From a virus, in IMG/VR virus record IMGVR_UViG_3300043426_000450, positions 1 to 22,287 of that record: 22,287 bases of DNA; one strand, written 5' to 3'. Positions within the stretch are counted from its first letter, which is position 1; the number at the start of each line of letters is the position of its first letter. Under the pieces are notes generated by a model, which had not been told where the DNA came from, did no database searches, and was given only the letters and a program-made list of their open reading frames with translations. A program made the position numbers and the translations under genes. Shown piece after piece: positions 15,001 to 21,843 of the stretch.

Positions 15001-15245
15001 CCGTGCTGATGGCAGGCGAGGAGGTGTTGACAGCCAACGACCCGCGTCACAAGAACAACGGCGGCACGATGGCCACGCGCTCGATGGGCCCGGTCAGCAT
15101 CAGCATCAGCGTGACCGGTGCCGAGGGCGGCGCACCCGACCAGGCTGCGGCCGCGCAGGATCTCGGCGCGATGATGGAGCAGGCCGTGAATGCCTGGGCG
15201 ACCAAGCAGTCGCGTCCAGGTGGTGTGCTCTGGAAGGGGAAATGA
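12042..15245 (+). CDS. Tail tape measure protein
   Basis: A 1067-residue protein, the largest after the J-like gene, placed between chaperone and tail-tip genes. It should set tail length; at the usual 0.15 nm per residue that is about 160 nm. Residues about 25-145 are Ala-Gln-Pro-rich with an APTPTPTPTQPGPTQP tract. Residues about 217-255 (LPMQMQDVAVSIAGGMNPLMVFMQQAPQIVGSFGG) are the conserved prophage tape measure segment. A hydrophobic segment follows at about 267-288. Long charged coiled coil runs from about 465 to 900, and the C terminus (from about 945, FHDGGVVGAGG and LMAGEEVLTAND) is typical of lambda H-like proteins. DNA at about 13240-14690 is visibly richer in A and T than its surroundings, which suggests a separate origin. 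The ATG lacks a clear ribosome site. Confidence 0.92.
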   Translation: MATRPIEGKIVLTADTDNAVRGAEAVKQAYQQAGAAAGASGAQAAAGQTAAAGATDKAAQAADRLASEHQEAGAAAKQAGDTAAAAAERQAKAMREAAAAADAARASPAQAPAAPARPPAPAPAVPPAPAPTPTPTPTQPGPTQPASEVGKLTAAQEAFIARLRETADTYGKSATEVLRYRAAQMGVAKEAESAIAALEKHGKAGQVSAAQTAMAWQQLPMQMQDVAVSIAGGMNPLMVFMQQAPQIVGSFGGIKNTVAALATVFTPLRMLIGGVTAAFGLMAVAALQGHQQQAALTKSLELTGGAAGVTAGQVTDMGTKIAAAQGVAVGTVRETMQSLVDSGTFVGSTLESAGRAATALSKLTGASADEVVKDFSQMKSGVAAWAAEHNKSYNFLTADQYTYIRNLESQGRSQEAMRVALDALATTMEERSVPALGTLEKAWTAVGAAVSKAWDFMKGVGREESAGDRLARLKKAAEEAEAYAAKGGRKGWWGETIDDGQDAAREARSEYEAEKARQDEAERRAKERAEKAQAEQKKIHQSQKQYQDLVTQGKLASDQKQLADELKKQQALADIAERSFQRGEISAAEHAVRLNAIDQKRLELQLQNLRDRRTSEDARVTENPEDVLARSAAVKQLDAQIVTMQTQLDKAVSDGKNIVSANALQTARDRAQQWAAAWKAASDQVRSYAEINAGTRSTRVAEPVQRADAEAVVRTAAPRRQLEGEQRDLRMAIDLVPATSPAAKAELQRQLAELTAQGKQYLADLARSAKLDSLTESVKELFSGLALLEDGLDKDVSNGELNFLDAERRKFAARAKALPQIQELINKQRELAVTGDEKSKVDGLQQQAKELAKRKTEFESALRDNGKKAFSDFFRDVTTGAKTAGQALRDMVGGFAQSMLDLISKRLGDKMLSSVLDAIDTKGAGGGGAGGSLISKAASWIGSFFHDGGVVGAGGARTASFPAAMWSVAPRYHTGGIAGLKPNEVPAVLMAGEEVLTANDPRHKNNGGTMATRSMGPVSISISVTGAEGGAPDQAAAAQDLGAMMEQAVNAWATKQSRPGGVLWKGK

Positions 15246-15246
15246 G

Positions 15247-15591
15247 ATGGCACTGACTTTCGACTGGGCCGAGTCCAGCGGCACGCAGGTGACCTTCCAG
15301 CCGCGTGTCAACGAGGTGAAGATGGGTGACGGGTACGCCCAGCGCAGCCCGGACGGCCTGAACTTCATGCCGGATACCTGGGACATGCGATTCACTGGCG
15401 TCTACCCAGCGGCGGGCGACGAGATCGAGGCGTTTTTTCGAGCTCACGGCGGCTGGATCGCGTTCGCATGGACGCCACCCCGGCGCACGGCGCCAGCGCT
15501 CTATCTGTGCAAGCAGTGGACCCGCACGTTGCCCGACGTGCTGGGGCTGTCCGACATCAGCGCGCGTTTCGAGCGCACCTACGAACCATGA
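15247..15591 (+). CDS. Minor tail protein, lambda M-like
   Basis: A 114-residue protein matching the lambda gpM family: ALTFDWAESSGTQVTFQPRVNEVKMGDGYAQRSPDGLN near the N terminus, with the G-D-G-Y-x-Q-R core, and the C-terminal SDISARFERTYEP. The central WDMRFTGVYPAAGDEIEAFFRAHGGWIAFAWTPP is the other conserved block. gpM helps form the tail tip beneath the tube. The ATG at 15247 comes one base after the tape measure stop; a GTG further upstream would overlap that gene. The stop overlaps the L-like start (ATGA). Confidence 0.85.
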   Translation: MALTFDWAESSGTQVTFQPRVNEVKMGDGYAQRSPDGLNFMPDTWDMRFTGVYPAAGDEIEAFFRAHGGWIAFAWTPPRRTAPALYLCKQWTRTLPDVLGLSDISARFERTYEP

Positions 15592-16298
15592 CCGCCTCTG
15601 TCGCTGCCGAGCTGGCGAAGCTCTCGCACTCGGCCATCATCACGCTGTTCGAGATCGACGTGCGCCCCCTCGGTGGCGCGCTCCACCGCTTCGCACCGCA
15701 GCTGAATGGGCTCAGCGCCGCGATCGTCTGGCAGGGGCTGACCTACACGCCATTCCCGATCGAGGCTGACGGATTCGAGCAGACCGGCACCGGCCCGCTG
15801 CCACGTCCGACCGTTCGCGTCGCCAACGTGCTCGGCGTGATGGGGCTGCTCAACCGGCAGTACAGCAATCTCGAGGGCGCCAGATTCGTGCGCAGACGGA
15901 CACTGGCGCGCTTTCTGGACGCAGTGAATTTCCCCGCAGGAGTCAACCCGACGGCGGACCCGCTGGCCGGCTATCCGGATGACGAGTGGGCGGTCGATCG
16001 CAAGGCGAGCCAGGACAGCAAGCTCTGCGTCTATGAGCTGGCGAGTCCGGCCGATGCCTCTGGCTTCAAGCTGCCGGCCCGTGTCGTGATGTCGCGGCGC
16101 TGCGGCTGGGTGTACCGGTCGGCGGACTGCGGCTACACCGGCGGAGCGGTCGCAAAGGCCGATGACACGCCGACGACGCTGCTGGCCGAAGACCGCTGCA
16201 GCCTGAGCCTGACTGGGTGCAAGGCCCGGTTCGGGAGCGATCCGGACGGGTTGCCCTACGGTGGTTTCCCCGGGGCGGGGCTGCTGCGGCAGGCGTGA
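15588..16298 (+). CDS. Minor tail protein, lambda L-like, with cysteine cluster
   Basis: A 236-residue protein. The N-terminal half (LAKLSHSAIITLFEIDV, IVWQGLTYTPFPIEADGFEQTGTGPLPRPTVRVAN) is the standard gpL domain, and the C-terminal part has the expected cysteine cluster at Cys172, Cys181, Cys204 and Cys211 (SRRCGWVYRSADCGYTG and DRCSLSLTGCKARFG). In lambda gpL four such cysteines hold an iron-sulfur cluster, so the same is likely here. A further Cys147 is present. The protein belongs to the tail-tip hub around J. The ATG at 15588 overlaps the M-like stop. Its stop at 16296-16298 lies in the loop of a 6-bp hairpin (16290-16305). Confidence 0.88.
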   Translation: MTASVAAELAKLSHSAIITLFEIDVRPLGGALHRFAPQLNGLSAAIVWQGLTYTPFPIEADGFEQTGTGPLPRPTVRVANVLGVMGLLNRQYSNLEGARFVRRRTLARFLDAVNFPAGVNPTADPLAGYPDDEWAVDRKASQDSKLCVYELASPADASGFKLPARVVMSRRCGWVYRSADCGYTGGAVAKADDTPTTLLAEDRCSLSLTGCKARFGSDPDGLPYGGFPGAGLLRQA

Positions 16299-16305
16299 CC
16301 GCCTG
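16290..16305. repeat. Hairpin across the L-like stop codon, abutting motif copy 3
   Basis: CAGGCG (16290-16295) and CGCCTG (16300-16305) are perfect 6-bp arms around TGAC, which holds the L-like stop codon. The right arm ends on the first base of motif copy 3. Copy 1 also has an inverted repeat overlapping its left side, with a different sequence. No T run follows. Confidence 0.5.
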
Positions 16306-16353
16306 AATCAGTTCCCCTCGCGGGGCATCGCGCGCGCGCGGAACATCCGCCGC
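16305..16353 (+). promoter_or_regulatory. Candidate phage late promoter, copy 3, upstream of the K-like gene
   Basis: GAATCAGTTCCCCT at 16305-16318 is identical to the other two copies over 14 bases and starts 49 bases before the ATG at 16354. The spacer is unrelated to copies 1 and 2 except near the start codon, where a -10-like GAACAT lies at 16341-16346. CCCC (16314-16317) can pair with GGGG (16322-16325). It separates the L-like gene from K, I and J, which otherwise would be one run of overlapping genes. No Shine-Dalgarno sequence precedes the ATG. Confidence 0.45.
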
Positions 16354-17172
16354 ATGCCCAGCACCACCTCCATCCCCCAACCTACCCTCACCGACGGCCA
16401 ACTGGCCCAGGTCCGCGCCGACCTGATCGAGCACGCAGCCAAGGCTCACCCGGCCGAGTGCTGCGGCCTGATCGTGCGGGTGCCGCAATGCTGGGGAGCC
16501 GAGTTCACGGTCGCCTACATCGAGGCGCGCAACGAGTTCTCCGGCACGCCCGGCGAGCGCGATCGCTTCCGCATCCACCACGAGGACTGGGCCGCAGCTG
16601 AGGATCTCGGGCAGGTGCTGGCCGTGGTCCACAGCCACCCCGACGCCTGCGCGAACCCCTCGATGGCCGACCGGGTCATGTGCGAGCGCACGGGCCTGAC
16701 CTGGGTGATCGTCGGCTACCCGAGCCAGGCGGTGACCGTCACCCATCCGACCGGCTTCGAGGCGCCGCTGATCGGCCGCCAGTTCCACCACGGCGTGCTC
16801 GACTGCTACTCGCTCATCCGCGACTACTACGCCCGCACGCTGGCCACCGAGCTGCCCGACTTCGAGCGCGCCGACGGCTGGTGGGAGGTGGACGGCGGCC
16901 CGAACCTCTACCGCGACGGCTACGAGAAAGCCGGCTTCATCCTGGTCAATGACATGCCTCGCGAGCACGACGTGCTGCTGATGCAGGTGGCTGCACGCTG
17001 CGACAACCATGCCGCGGTGTTCCTGGGCGACGGGACGATCCTGCACCACCTGTATGGCCGCCTGTCCGGCCGCGAGGTCTACGGCGGCACCTGGGAGCGC
17101 CACACGACGGCGGTGCTGCGCCACAAGTCGCTGCTCGATGTCGCGGCAGCGCCGGCGCCAGCGGGGGCGTGA
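16354..17172 (+). CDS. Tail-tip peptidase, lambda K-like (JAMM plus NlpC/P60)
   Basis: A 272-residue two-domain protein. The N-terminal Mov34/JAB domain has the metal-site residues Glu35 (PAECCGLIV), His93 and His95 in VVHSHPD, Ser103 and Asp106 (PSMAD), so the JAMM signature is complete. The C-terminal NlpC/P60 domain shows Cys151 in HHGVLDCYSLIRDYYA and His219 in DNHAAVFLGDG, the expected catalytic pair. Proteins of this kind sit at the tail tip; the NlpC/P60 part may cut peptidoglycan during DNA entry. The start at 16354 was chosen because a GTG upstream would read through motif copy 3 and overlap the L-like gene. Confidence 0.9.
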   Translation: MPSTTSIPQPTLTDGQLAQVRADLIEHAAKAHPAECCGLIVRVPQCWGAEFTVAYIEARNEFSGTPGERDRFRIHHEDWAAAEDLGQVLAVVHSHPDACANPSMADRVMCERTGLTWVIVGYPSQAVTVTHPTGFEAPLIGRQFHHGVLDCYSLIRDYYARTLATELPDFERADGWWEVDGGPNLYRDGYEKAGFILVNDMPREHDVLLMQVAARCDNHAAVFLGDGTILHHLYGRLSGREVYGGTWERHTTAVLRHKSLLDVAAAPAPAGA

Positions 17173-17174
17173 CG

Positions 17175-17768
17175 ATGGAGATCCTGCGTGAAGTCCGCCT
17201 CTACGGCCACCTCGGCAAGCGCTTCGGCCGCATTCACCACCTGGCGGTCGAGAGCGCGGCCGAGGCGGTGCGCGCGCTGTGCGTGGTCATCGAAGGGTTC
17301 GAGCGGTACGTGCTGCAGCACAGCTCACCCGGCTACCGCGTGTGGGCGGGCCGGGCGAACCTCGTCGCCGACGACCTGGCGCAGCCGGTGGGCACGCGCG
17401 AGGTCATCCGCATCGTGCCGGTCGTCGAAGGGGCGAAACGGCGGGGGCTCGGGCAGACGATCGTCGGGGCAGTGCTGATCGTCGCCGGCATGGCAATCAC
17501 GGCGGCTTCAGGTGGGACTGCCTCACCAGTCGGCACGGCGATGGTCAATGCTGGTATTGCAATGGCCATCGGCGGCGTGATCCAGATGCTGAGCCCTCAG
17601 CGTGGCGCCGACGGCACCGAGCAGGACAAGAACGGCCCCAGCTACAGCTTCAACGGTGCGGTGAACGTGGACGCCGAGGGCGGCTGCGTGCCCGTGCTGT
17701 ACGGCGAGATGATCGTCGGCTCGGTCGTCATCAGTGGCGGCATCCGCACCGCGGACATCGCCGTATGA
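17175..17768 (+). CDS. Tail assembly protein, lambda I-like
   Basis: A 197-residue protein. The N-terminal part (about residues 1-90; EILREVRLYGHLGKRFGRIHHLAVESAAEAVRAL) has the ubiquitin-like fold pattern of lambda gpI. It is followed by a Gly-Ala-rich hydrophobic hairpin (about 97-140, TIVGAVLIVAGMAITAASGG and NAGIAMAIGGVIQMLSP), then NGPSYSFNGAVNVDAEGGCVPVLYGEMIVGSVVISGGI, the usual C-terminal block. gpI is needed to assemble J into the tail tip. It starts two bases after the K-like stop and overlaps J by ATGA at 17765-17768. Confidence 0.88.
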   Translation: MEILREVRLYGHLGKRFGRIHHLAVESAAEAVRALCVVIEGFERYVLQHSSPGYRVWAGRANLVADDLAQPVGTREVIRIVPVVEGAKRRGLGQTIVGAVLIVAGMAITAASGGTASPVGTAMVNAGIAMAIGGVIQMLSPQRGADGTEQDKNGPSYSFNGAVNVDAEGGCVPVLYGEMIVGSVVISGGIRTADIAV

Positions 17769-20700
17769 ACCCGGTCGTCATCGAAGGCGCCAAGGGCAAG
17801 AGCGGCGGCGGGCGCACGCCGACCGAGGCCAAGGACTCACTGCGCTCCAAGCAGTGGGCTGAGGTGGTCGACCTGGTCTCCGAGGGCGAGATCGTCGGGC
17901 TGGTGAATGGCCTGAAATCGGTCTACCTGGACGGCGTCCCTATCGAGAACGCCGACGGCTCGCGCAACTTCGTCATCGACAGCTTCGCGACCACGGTCGG
18001 CACGCAGGGACAGCCGGCCCTGCAGAGCTTCGACACGGCCCAGAGCGAAGTGGCTGTCGGCATCCGGGCTCGCGTGGGCATCCCCGTCGTGCGGTCGATC
18101 CCTGCTGGGGTCGCCAACCGCGTGCGGGTCACGGTAGGCATCCCCGAGCTGTCGCAACAGTCCGTCCAGTCGGGTGACCTGCTGGGCAGCAGCGTCGCAT
18201 TCGCGATCGACATCCAGACCTCCAACGGCGGGTTCGTCGAACGGTGGAGTAGGACGGTCGAAGGCAAGACCACGACGCGCTACCAGACGTCGGTCGTCAT
18301 CGACCTGCCCGGCTCCGGGCCGTGGGACGTGCGGCTGCGCCGGCTGACGGCTGATTCGACGTCAGTGACACTGCGCAACGAGACCTGGTTCGACAGCTAC
18401 ACGCTGATCAACACGGCCAAGTTGCGCTACCCGAACTCGGCGCTGGCCGCGCTGCGCGTCGATGCGGAGCACCACCAGCGCGTGCCGACCCGGGCTTATC
18501 ACATGCGCGGCCGCATCATCCAGGTGCCGAGCAACTACAACCCGACGACCAGAAGCTACACCGGTGCCTGGAACGGGCAGTTCCGGCTGGCGTACAGCAA
18601 CAACCCCGCATGGGTCTACTTCGACCTGGCGACCCACACCCGCTACGGCCTCGGCCGCCGCGTGACCATCACCAAGTTCGACAAGTGGCAGCTCTACGCG
18701 ATCGGGCGCTACTGCGATGCGGTCAACGCCGCGGGCCAGTTCGTCGGCGTGCCCGACGGCCGCGGCGGCATGGAGCCTCGCTTCACGGCGAACCTGTACC
18801 TGCAGCGCCCCGCCGAGGCCTACAAGGTGCTGCAGGACATGGCGGCCATCTTCCGCGCCATCTTGAGCTACGGCGGCAGCGCCTTCTCGGTGCAGCAGGA
18901 TGCGCCGAGCGACGCCTACAGCCTGTTCGTGCCAGCCAATGTCGTGGACGGCGTGTTCAAGTACGAGGGCAGTGCCCGCGGCACGAAGAAGTCCGGCTGC
19001 ATCGTCTGGTGGAACAACCCCGACAACCAGTACAAGCTGGAGCCGGAATTCGTTTCCGATCCGGACCTGGTCGTCAAGTACGGCGTCGAGAATCTGGAGC
19101 TGTCGCCGATCGGGTGTACCTCGCGAGGGCAGGCGCTCCGGCTGGCGAAATGGGCCCTCTACATCGAAGCGCATGAGGGGGAAACGGTTTCCTTCTCGGT
19201 CGGATCGATCGGCGCGGCTGTGCCCATGGGGCGCGTGTTCCAGATCGCCGACCCGAATGTCACGGGCGAGCAGCTCGGCGGCCTGGTCAGCACCGCCACG
19301 GTCACGCAGGTGACGCTGGACCGCGAGGTCGAGCTGCGCGGCGGTGAGTCCTACACGCTGCACGTCATGGTGCCGGACACGACGCAGGTGATGGGCCTGC
19401 GCACGATCTCCCGGCCCGTCGTCACCGGTGCCGGAAAAACGACTCTGGTGACGCTTTCGTCGGCGCTGGATGTCGTGCCACCCACGCAGTCGGTCTGGGT
19501 GCTCGAAAGCTCAGCGGTGGCGCCGACCTCGTGGCGCTGCATCCGGCTGGCCGAGGGCAAGACGCCGAACACCTACGACATCGTCGGCGTCGCCCATCAG
19601 CCTGGCAAGTACGACTGGATCGAGCTGGGCCTGAAGTTCGACGAGAAGCCAGTCAGCCGGATGCGCGAGGACGCGCCGGTGGCAATCGGGCCGCTTTCGC
19701 TGCGGGAGACGGTGTACCGCGTCGCGGGGGTGGCGTACTCGCGTGTGACGGTCGGGTGGGTGCCGGCGGCGCCGGGGCTGCATTACCGTGTGAGCTGGCG
19801 GCTGTCGGCGGGCCAGTGGACCACGATGCCCGTCACGAGCGGGCAGTCTGTGGACATCGACAACATGGCGCCCGGCGCGCTGGATGTGTCCGTGCGAACC
19901 GTCAATCCATTGGGTACCGAATCAGGGTTGACGCTCGATGGCTCGCTGCTGGTCGTGGGCGATGGGCGCACGCCGTGGGGTGGAGAGTCAGGCAACCTGA
20001 TTCCGAACTCGGAGTTCGCGAGCGGGTCGACGGCGGGCTGGGTTCTGGCCCCATGGATCGCAGGGCAGCCGTTGGCGTATGCGGGCACGGAGCGCACTCG
20101 TGATCCGTCTGGTACGTGGGTGCCACCTGGTTGTGATGCGATCACGATCGTGCAGTCAGGCCGCATGCCTGACCTCGGCGATCAAGACACGTTCGGCGGT
20201 GCGTTTACCGAAGACCCCATCCCGGTGGCGAGTGGCGAATGGACGTGCACGAGCGGCTGGTTGGCATCGCATCGGTGCATCGGCGGCCTGGTCGTGGAGT
20301 ACCGAACCGCGACTGGCGAGCGCCTGCCAGGCGGTGCAACGGTATGGATGCAGATGGCTGACGCCGGCCGCGGCGGAAGATCGCTCGATCTCTGGAAGCG
20401 CATCGACATCGTGACCCAGGCACCTCCGGGCGCGGTGACCATCCGAATGGTTTTCGTCAAGGGCAATACCGTCGAGGGCGAGACCAACTCCTACGGCTGG
20501 ATGCTGCATCCGCAAATCGCTCGCATCGCTGGCGAGTACTCGGAAGTGCCGCCGTACACACCCGGAGCACCGACCAGCACGAGGCAGATCGGGTACGTCG
20601 GAGACCTGAATGCCACGCTGGGCGCCCCCAATGGCTCGCCGGTGGGATCCAAGCTGGCCGAGGATGTGGCCCGCGAGCTGGACGACATGGCCAGCGACGG

Positions 20701-21838
20701 GAAGATGACGCCACTGGAAAAGTCCCTCGCCATTTCGGAATGGCAGGCGCTGAGCTCAGAACGACCCGGTCTCATCGACGAGGCCAACCGCTACGGCATC
20801 GTCGTCGAGCGCAACTCCTACGACGCCGAGGTCAACAGCCTGGCGAACTACCTGGTCGGGCTGGTGCCGAGCTGGAGCGACACGACGACCACGACGCCGA
20901 TCGATCCAGCGGTCTGGCGGATGCGATGGCTGGCCGCTCGGCTGGCGCGCGAGACACTGCGCAACCGCATCTCTGCGGTGACGAAGCAGGGGTTGGACGA
21001 GGCACTCAGCCGCATCAGCGAGATCGGCGCGGACTCCATGCTCACCGGCACCGAGAAATCGGCGCTGATCATCTCGTGGCGGGAAGTCGATGAGGGGTTG
21101 CCACTGATGTTGGCGCAGGCCAATGCGCTGGGCATCGTGCCTGAGCGAGACGCTGCGGTGGCCGCCAGAGCGGCGCTGGCTGCATACCTGGGCAGCCTGG
21201 TGCCAGCGTGGAACGACCCGGCGACCACGACGCCGATCGATGCGGCGGTTTTCCGCGACCGGTGGGCAGTGGTCTACAGCACGCGCAATGCGCTGGGCAT
21301 GCGGATCGCCGAAGAGACGAGCAAACGGGCGACCTGGTCGTCGGTGAGCGGTGCGGGAAAGCCGGAAGATGGAGCGACGGTCGGCGCTGCTTTCGGTGTC
21401 AACATCGGCGGGCAAATCAACGAGGCATCTGCGGCGACGTACATCGCCGGCAACTCGATCACCGAGTCGGCGTCGCTGCTGATTCCGTCCGCGCTCCCGG
21501 TCAACGTCAACTCACCGACCGTATCGGCCAACGCATCAGGCGTGCTGCTGGTTCTGGCCGTGGGCGGACTGTCTGTAGGCAATGAGCCCAACTCGTCCAA
21601 CCTGCCTACGACCGGGCGCCTGGACCTGGTCGTGAACGGGGTGGTCGTCGCGCAGTCTGTGCCCGCAACTGGGCAGGGTGGGTCTGGCGGGCAGACGTCA
21701 GTGCCAGCAGCGATCTCCTGGAGCGGGGCAATCGTTGGCCCTGTGACTGCGTACGTCGTCGCGAGACGATCCAACGGATCGCAGGGGGTGTCGGTGATGG
21801 GGGGCACGACGATCTCGATCATCTGCCTGAAGAGGTGA
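17765..21838 (+). CDS. Tail tip attachment protein, lambda J-like (host specificity)
   Basis: A 1357-residue protein, longer than lambda J (about 1130), that should form the central tip fibre and bind the host receptor. N-terminal TipJ region: SLRSKQWAEVVDLVSEGEIVGLVNGLKSVYLDGVPIEN and, near residue 280, NPAWVYFDLATHTRYGLGRR. A fibronectin-III-like domain covers about 650-735. Next comes a segment beginning NLIPNSEFASGSTAGW (about 742-930) that resembles carbohydrate-binding-module jelly rolls. Two tandem related domains occupy about 978-1067 and 1090-1180. The C-terminal 170 residues are Gly-Ser-Val-rich strands and probably the receptor-binding tip. The ATG at 17765 overlaps the I-like stop; the frame is open further upstream but that part is a shadow of the I-like gene. 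Confidence 0.9.
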   Translation: MNPVVIEGAKGKSGGGRTPTEAKDSLRSKQWAEVVDLVSEGEIVGLVNGLKSVYLDGVPIENADGSRNFVIDSFATTVGTQGQPALQSFDTAQSEVAVGIRARVGIPVVRSIPAGVANRVRVTVGIPELSQQSVQSGDLLGSSVAFAIDIQTSNGGFVERWSRTVEGKTTTRYQTSVVIDLPGSGPWDVRLRRLTADSTSVTLRNETWFDSYTLINTAKLRYPNSALAALRVDAEHHQRVPTRAYHMRGRIIQVPSNYNPTTRSYTGAWNGQFRLAYSNNPAWVYFDLATHTRYGLGRRVTITKFDKWQLYAIGRYCDAVNAAGQFVGVPDGRGGMEPRFTANLYLQRPAEAYKVLQDMAAIFRAILSYGGSAFSVQQDAPSDAYSLFVPANVVDGVFKYEGSARGTKKSGCIVWWNNPDNQYKLEPEFVSDPDLVVKYGVENLELSPIGCTSRGQALRLAKWALYIEAHEGETVSFSVGSIGAAVPMGRVFQIADPNVTGEQLGGLVSTATVTQVTLDREVELRGGESYTLHVMVPDTTQVMGLRTISRPVVTGAGKTTLVTLSSALDVVPPTQSVWVLESSAVAPTSWRCIRLAEGKTPNTYDIVGVAHQPGKYDWIELGLKFDEKPVSRMREDAPVAIGPLSLRETVYRVAGVAYSRVTVGWVPAAPGLHYRVSWRLSAGQWTTMPVTSGQSVDIDNMAPGALDVSVRTVNPLGTESGLTLDGSLLVVGDGRTPWGGESGNLIPNSEFASGSTAGWVLAPWIAGQPLAYAGTERTRDPSGTWVPPGCDAITIVQSGRMPDLGDQDTFGGAFTEDPIPVASGEWTCTSGWLASHRCIGGLVVEYRTATGERLPGGATVWMQMADAGRGGRSLDLWKRIDIVTQAPPGAVTIRMVFVKGNTVEGETNSYGWMLHPQIARIAGEYSEVPPYTPGAPTSTRQIGYVGDLNATLGAPNGSPVGSKLAEDVARELDDMASDGKMTPLEKSLAISEWQALSSERPGLIDEANRYGIVVERNSYDAEVNSLANYLVGLVPSWSDTTTTTPIDPAVWRMRWLAARLARETLRNRISAVTKQGLDEALSRISEIGADSMLTGTEKSALIISWREVDEGLPLMLAQANALGIVPERDAAVAARAALAAYLGSLVPAWNDPATTTPIDAAVFRDRWAVVYSTRNALGMRIAEETSKRATWSSVSGAGKPEDGATVGAAFGVNIGGQINEASAATYIAGNSITESASLLIPSALPVNVNSPTVSANASGVLLVLAVGGLSVGNEPNSSNLPTTGRLDLVVNGVVVAQSVPATGQGGSGGQTSVPAAISWSGAIVGPVTAYVVARRSNGSQGVSVMGGTTISIICLKR
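20696..21305 (+). repeat. Tandem duplicated domain in the J-like gene
   Basis: Two segments of about 90-100 codons, from about 20696 and from about 21032, encode related helical domains. Matching anchors are MTPLEKSLAISEW / LTGTEKSALIISW, EANRYGIVVERN / QANALGIVPERD and LVPSWSDTTTTTPIDPAV / LVPAWNDPATTTPIDAAV. The DNA is nearly identical over the last anchor (accacgacgccgatcgat). Similar repeats headed by a D-x-x-x-T-x-x-E-K pattern occur in other phage tail proteins. Confidence 0.75.
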
Positions 21839-21843
21839 GCCAC

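Noticed and set aside
15190-15246. Upstream GTG start for the M-like gene
   Set aside because: It lies wholly within the tape measure gene; the ATG one base after that stop begins at the conserved family N terminus.
16261-16353. Upstream GTG start for the K-like gene
   Set aside because: It would overlap the end of the L-like gene and read through motif copy 3; the extra residues are not typical of K proteins.
17279-17764. N-terminal extension of the J-like frame by 162 codons
   Set aside because: The extension is a shadow of the I-like gene and is Arg-rich; the ATG at 17765 overlaps the I-like stop by ATGA and begins the normal J N terminus.
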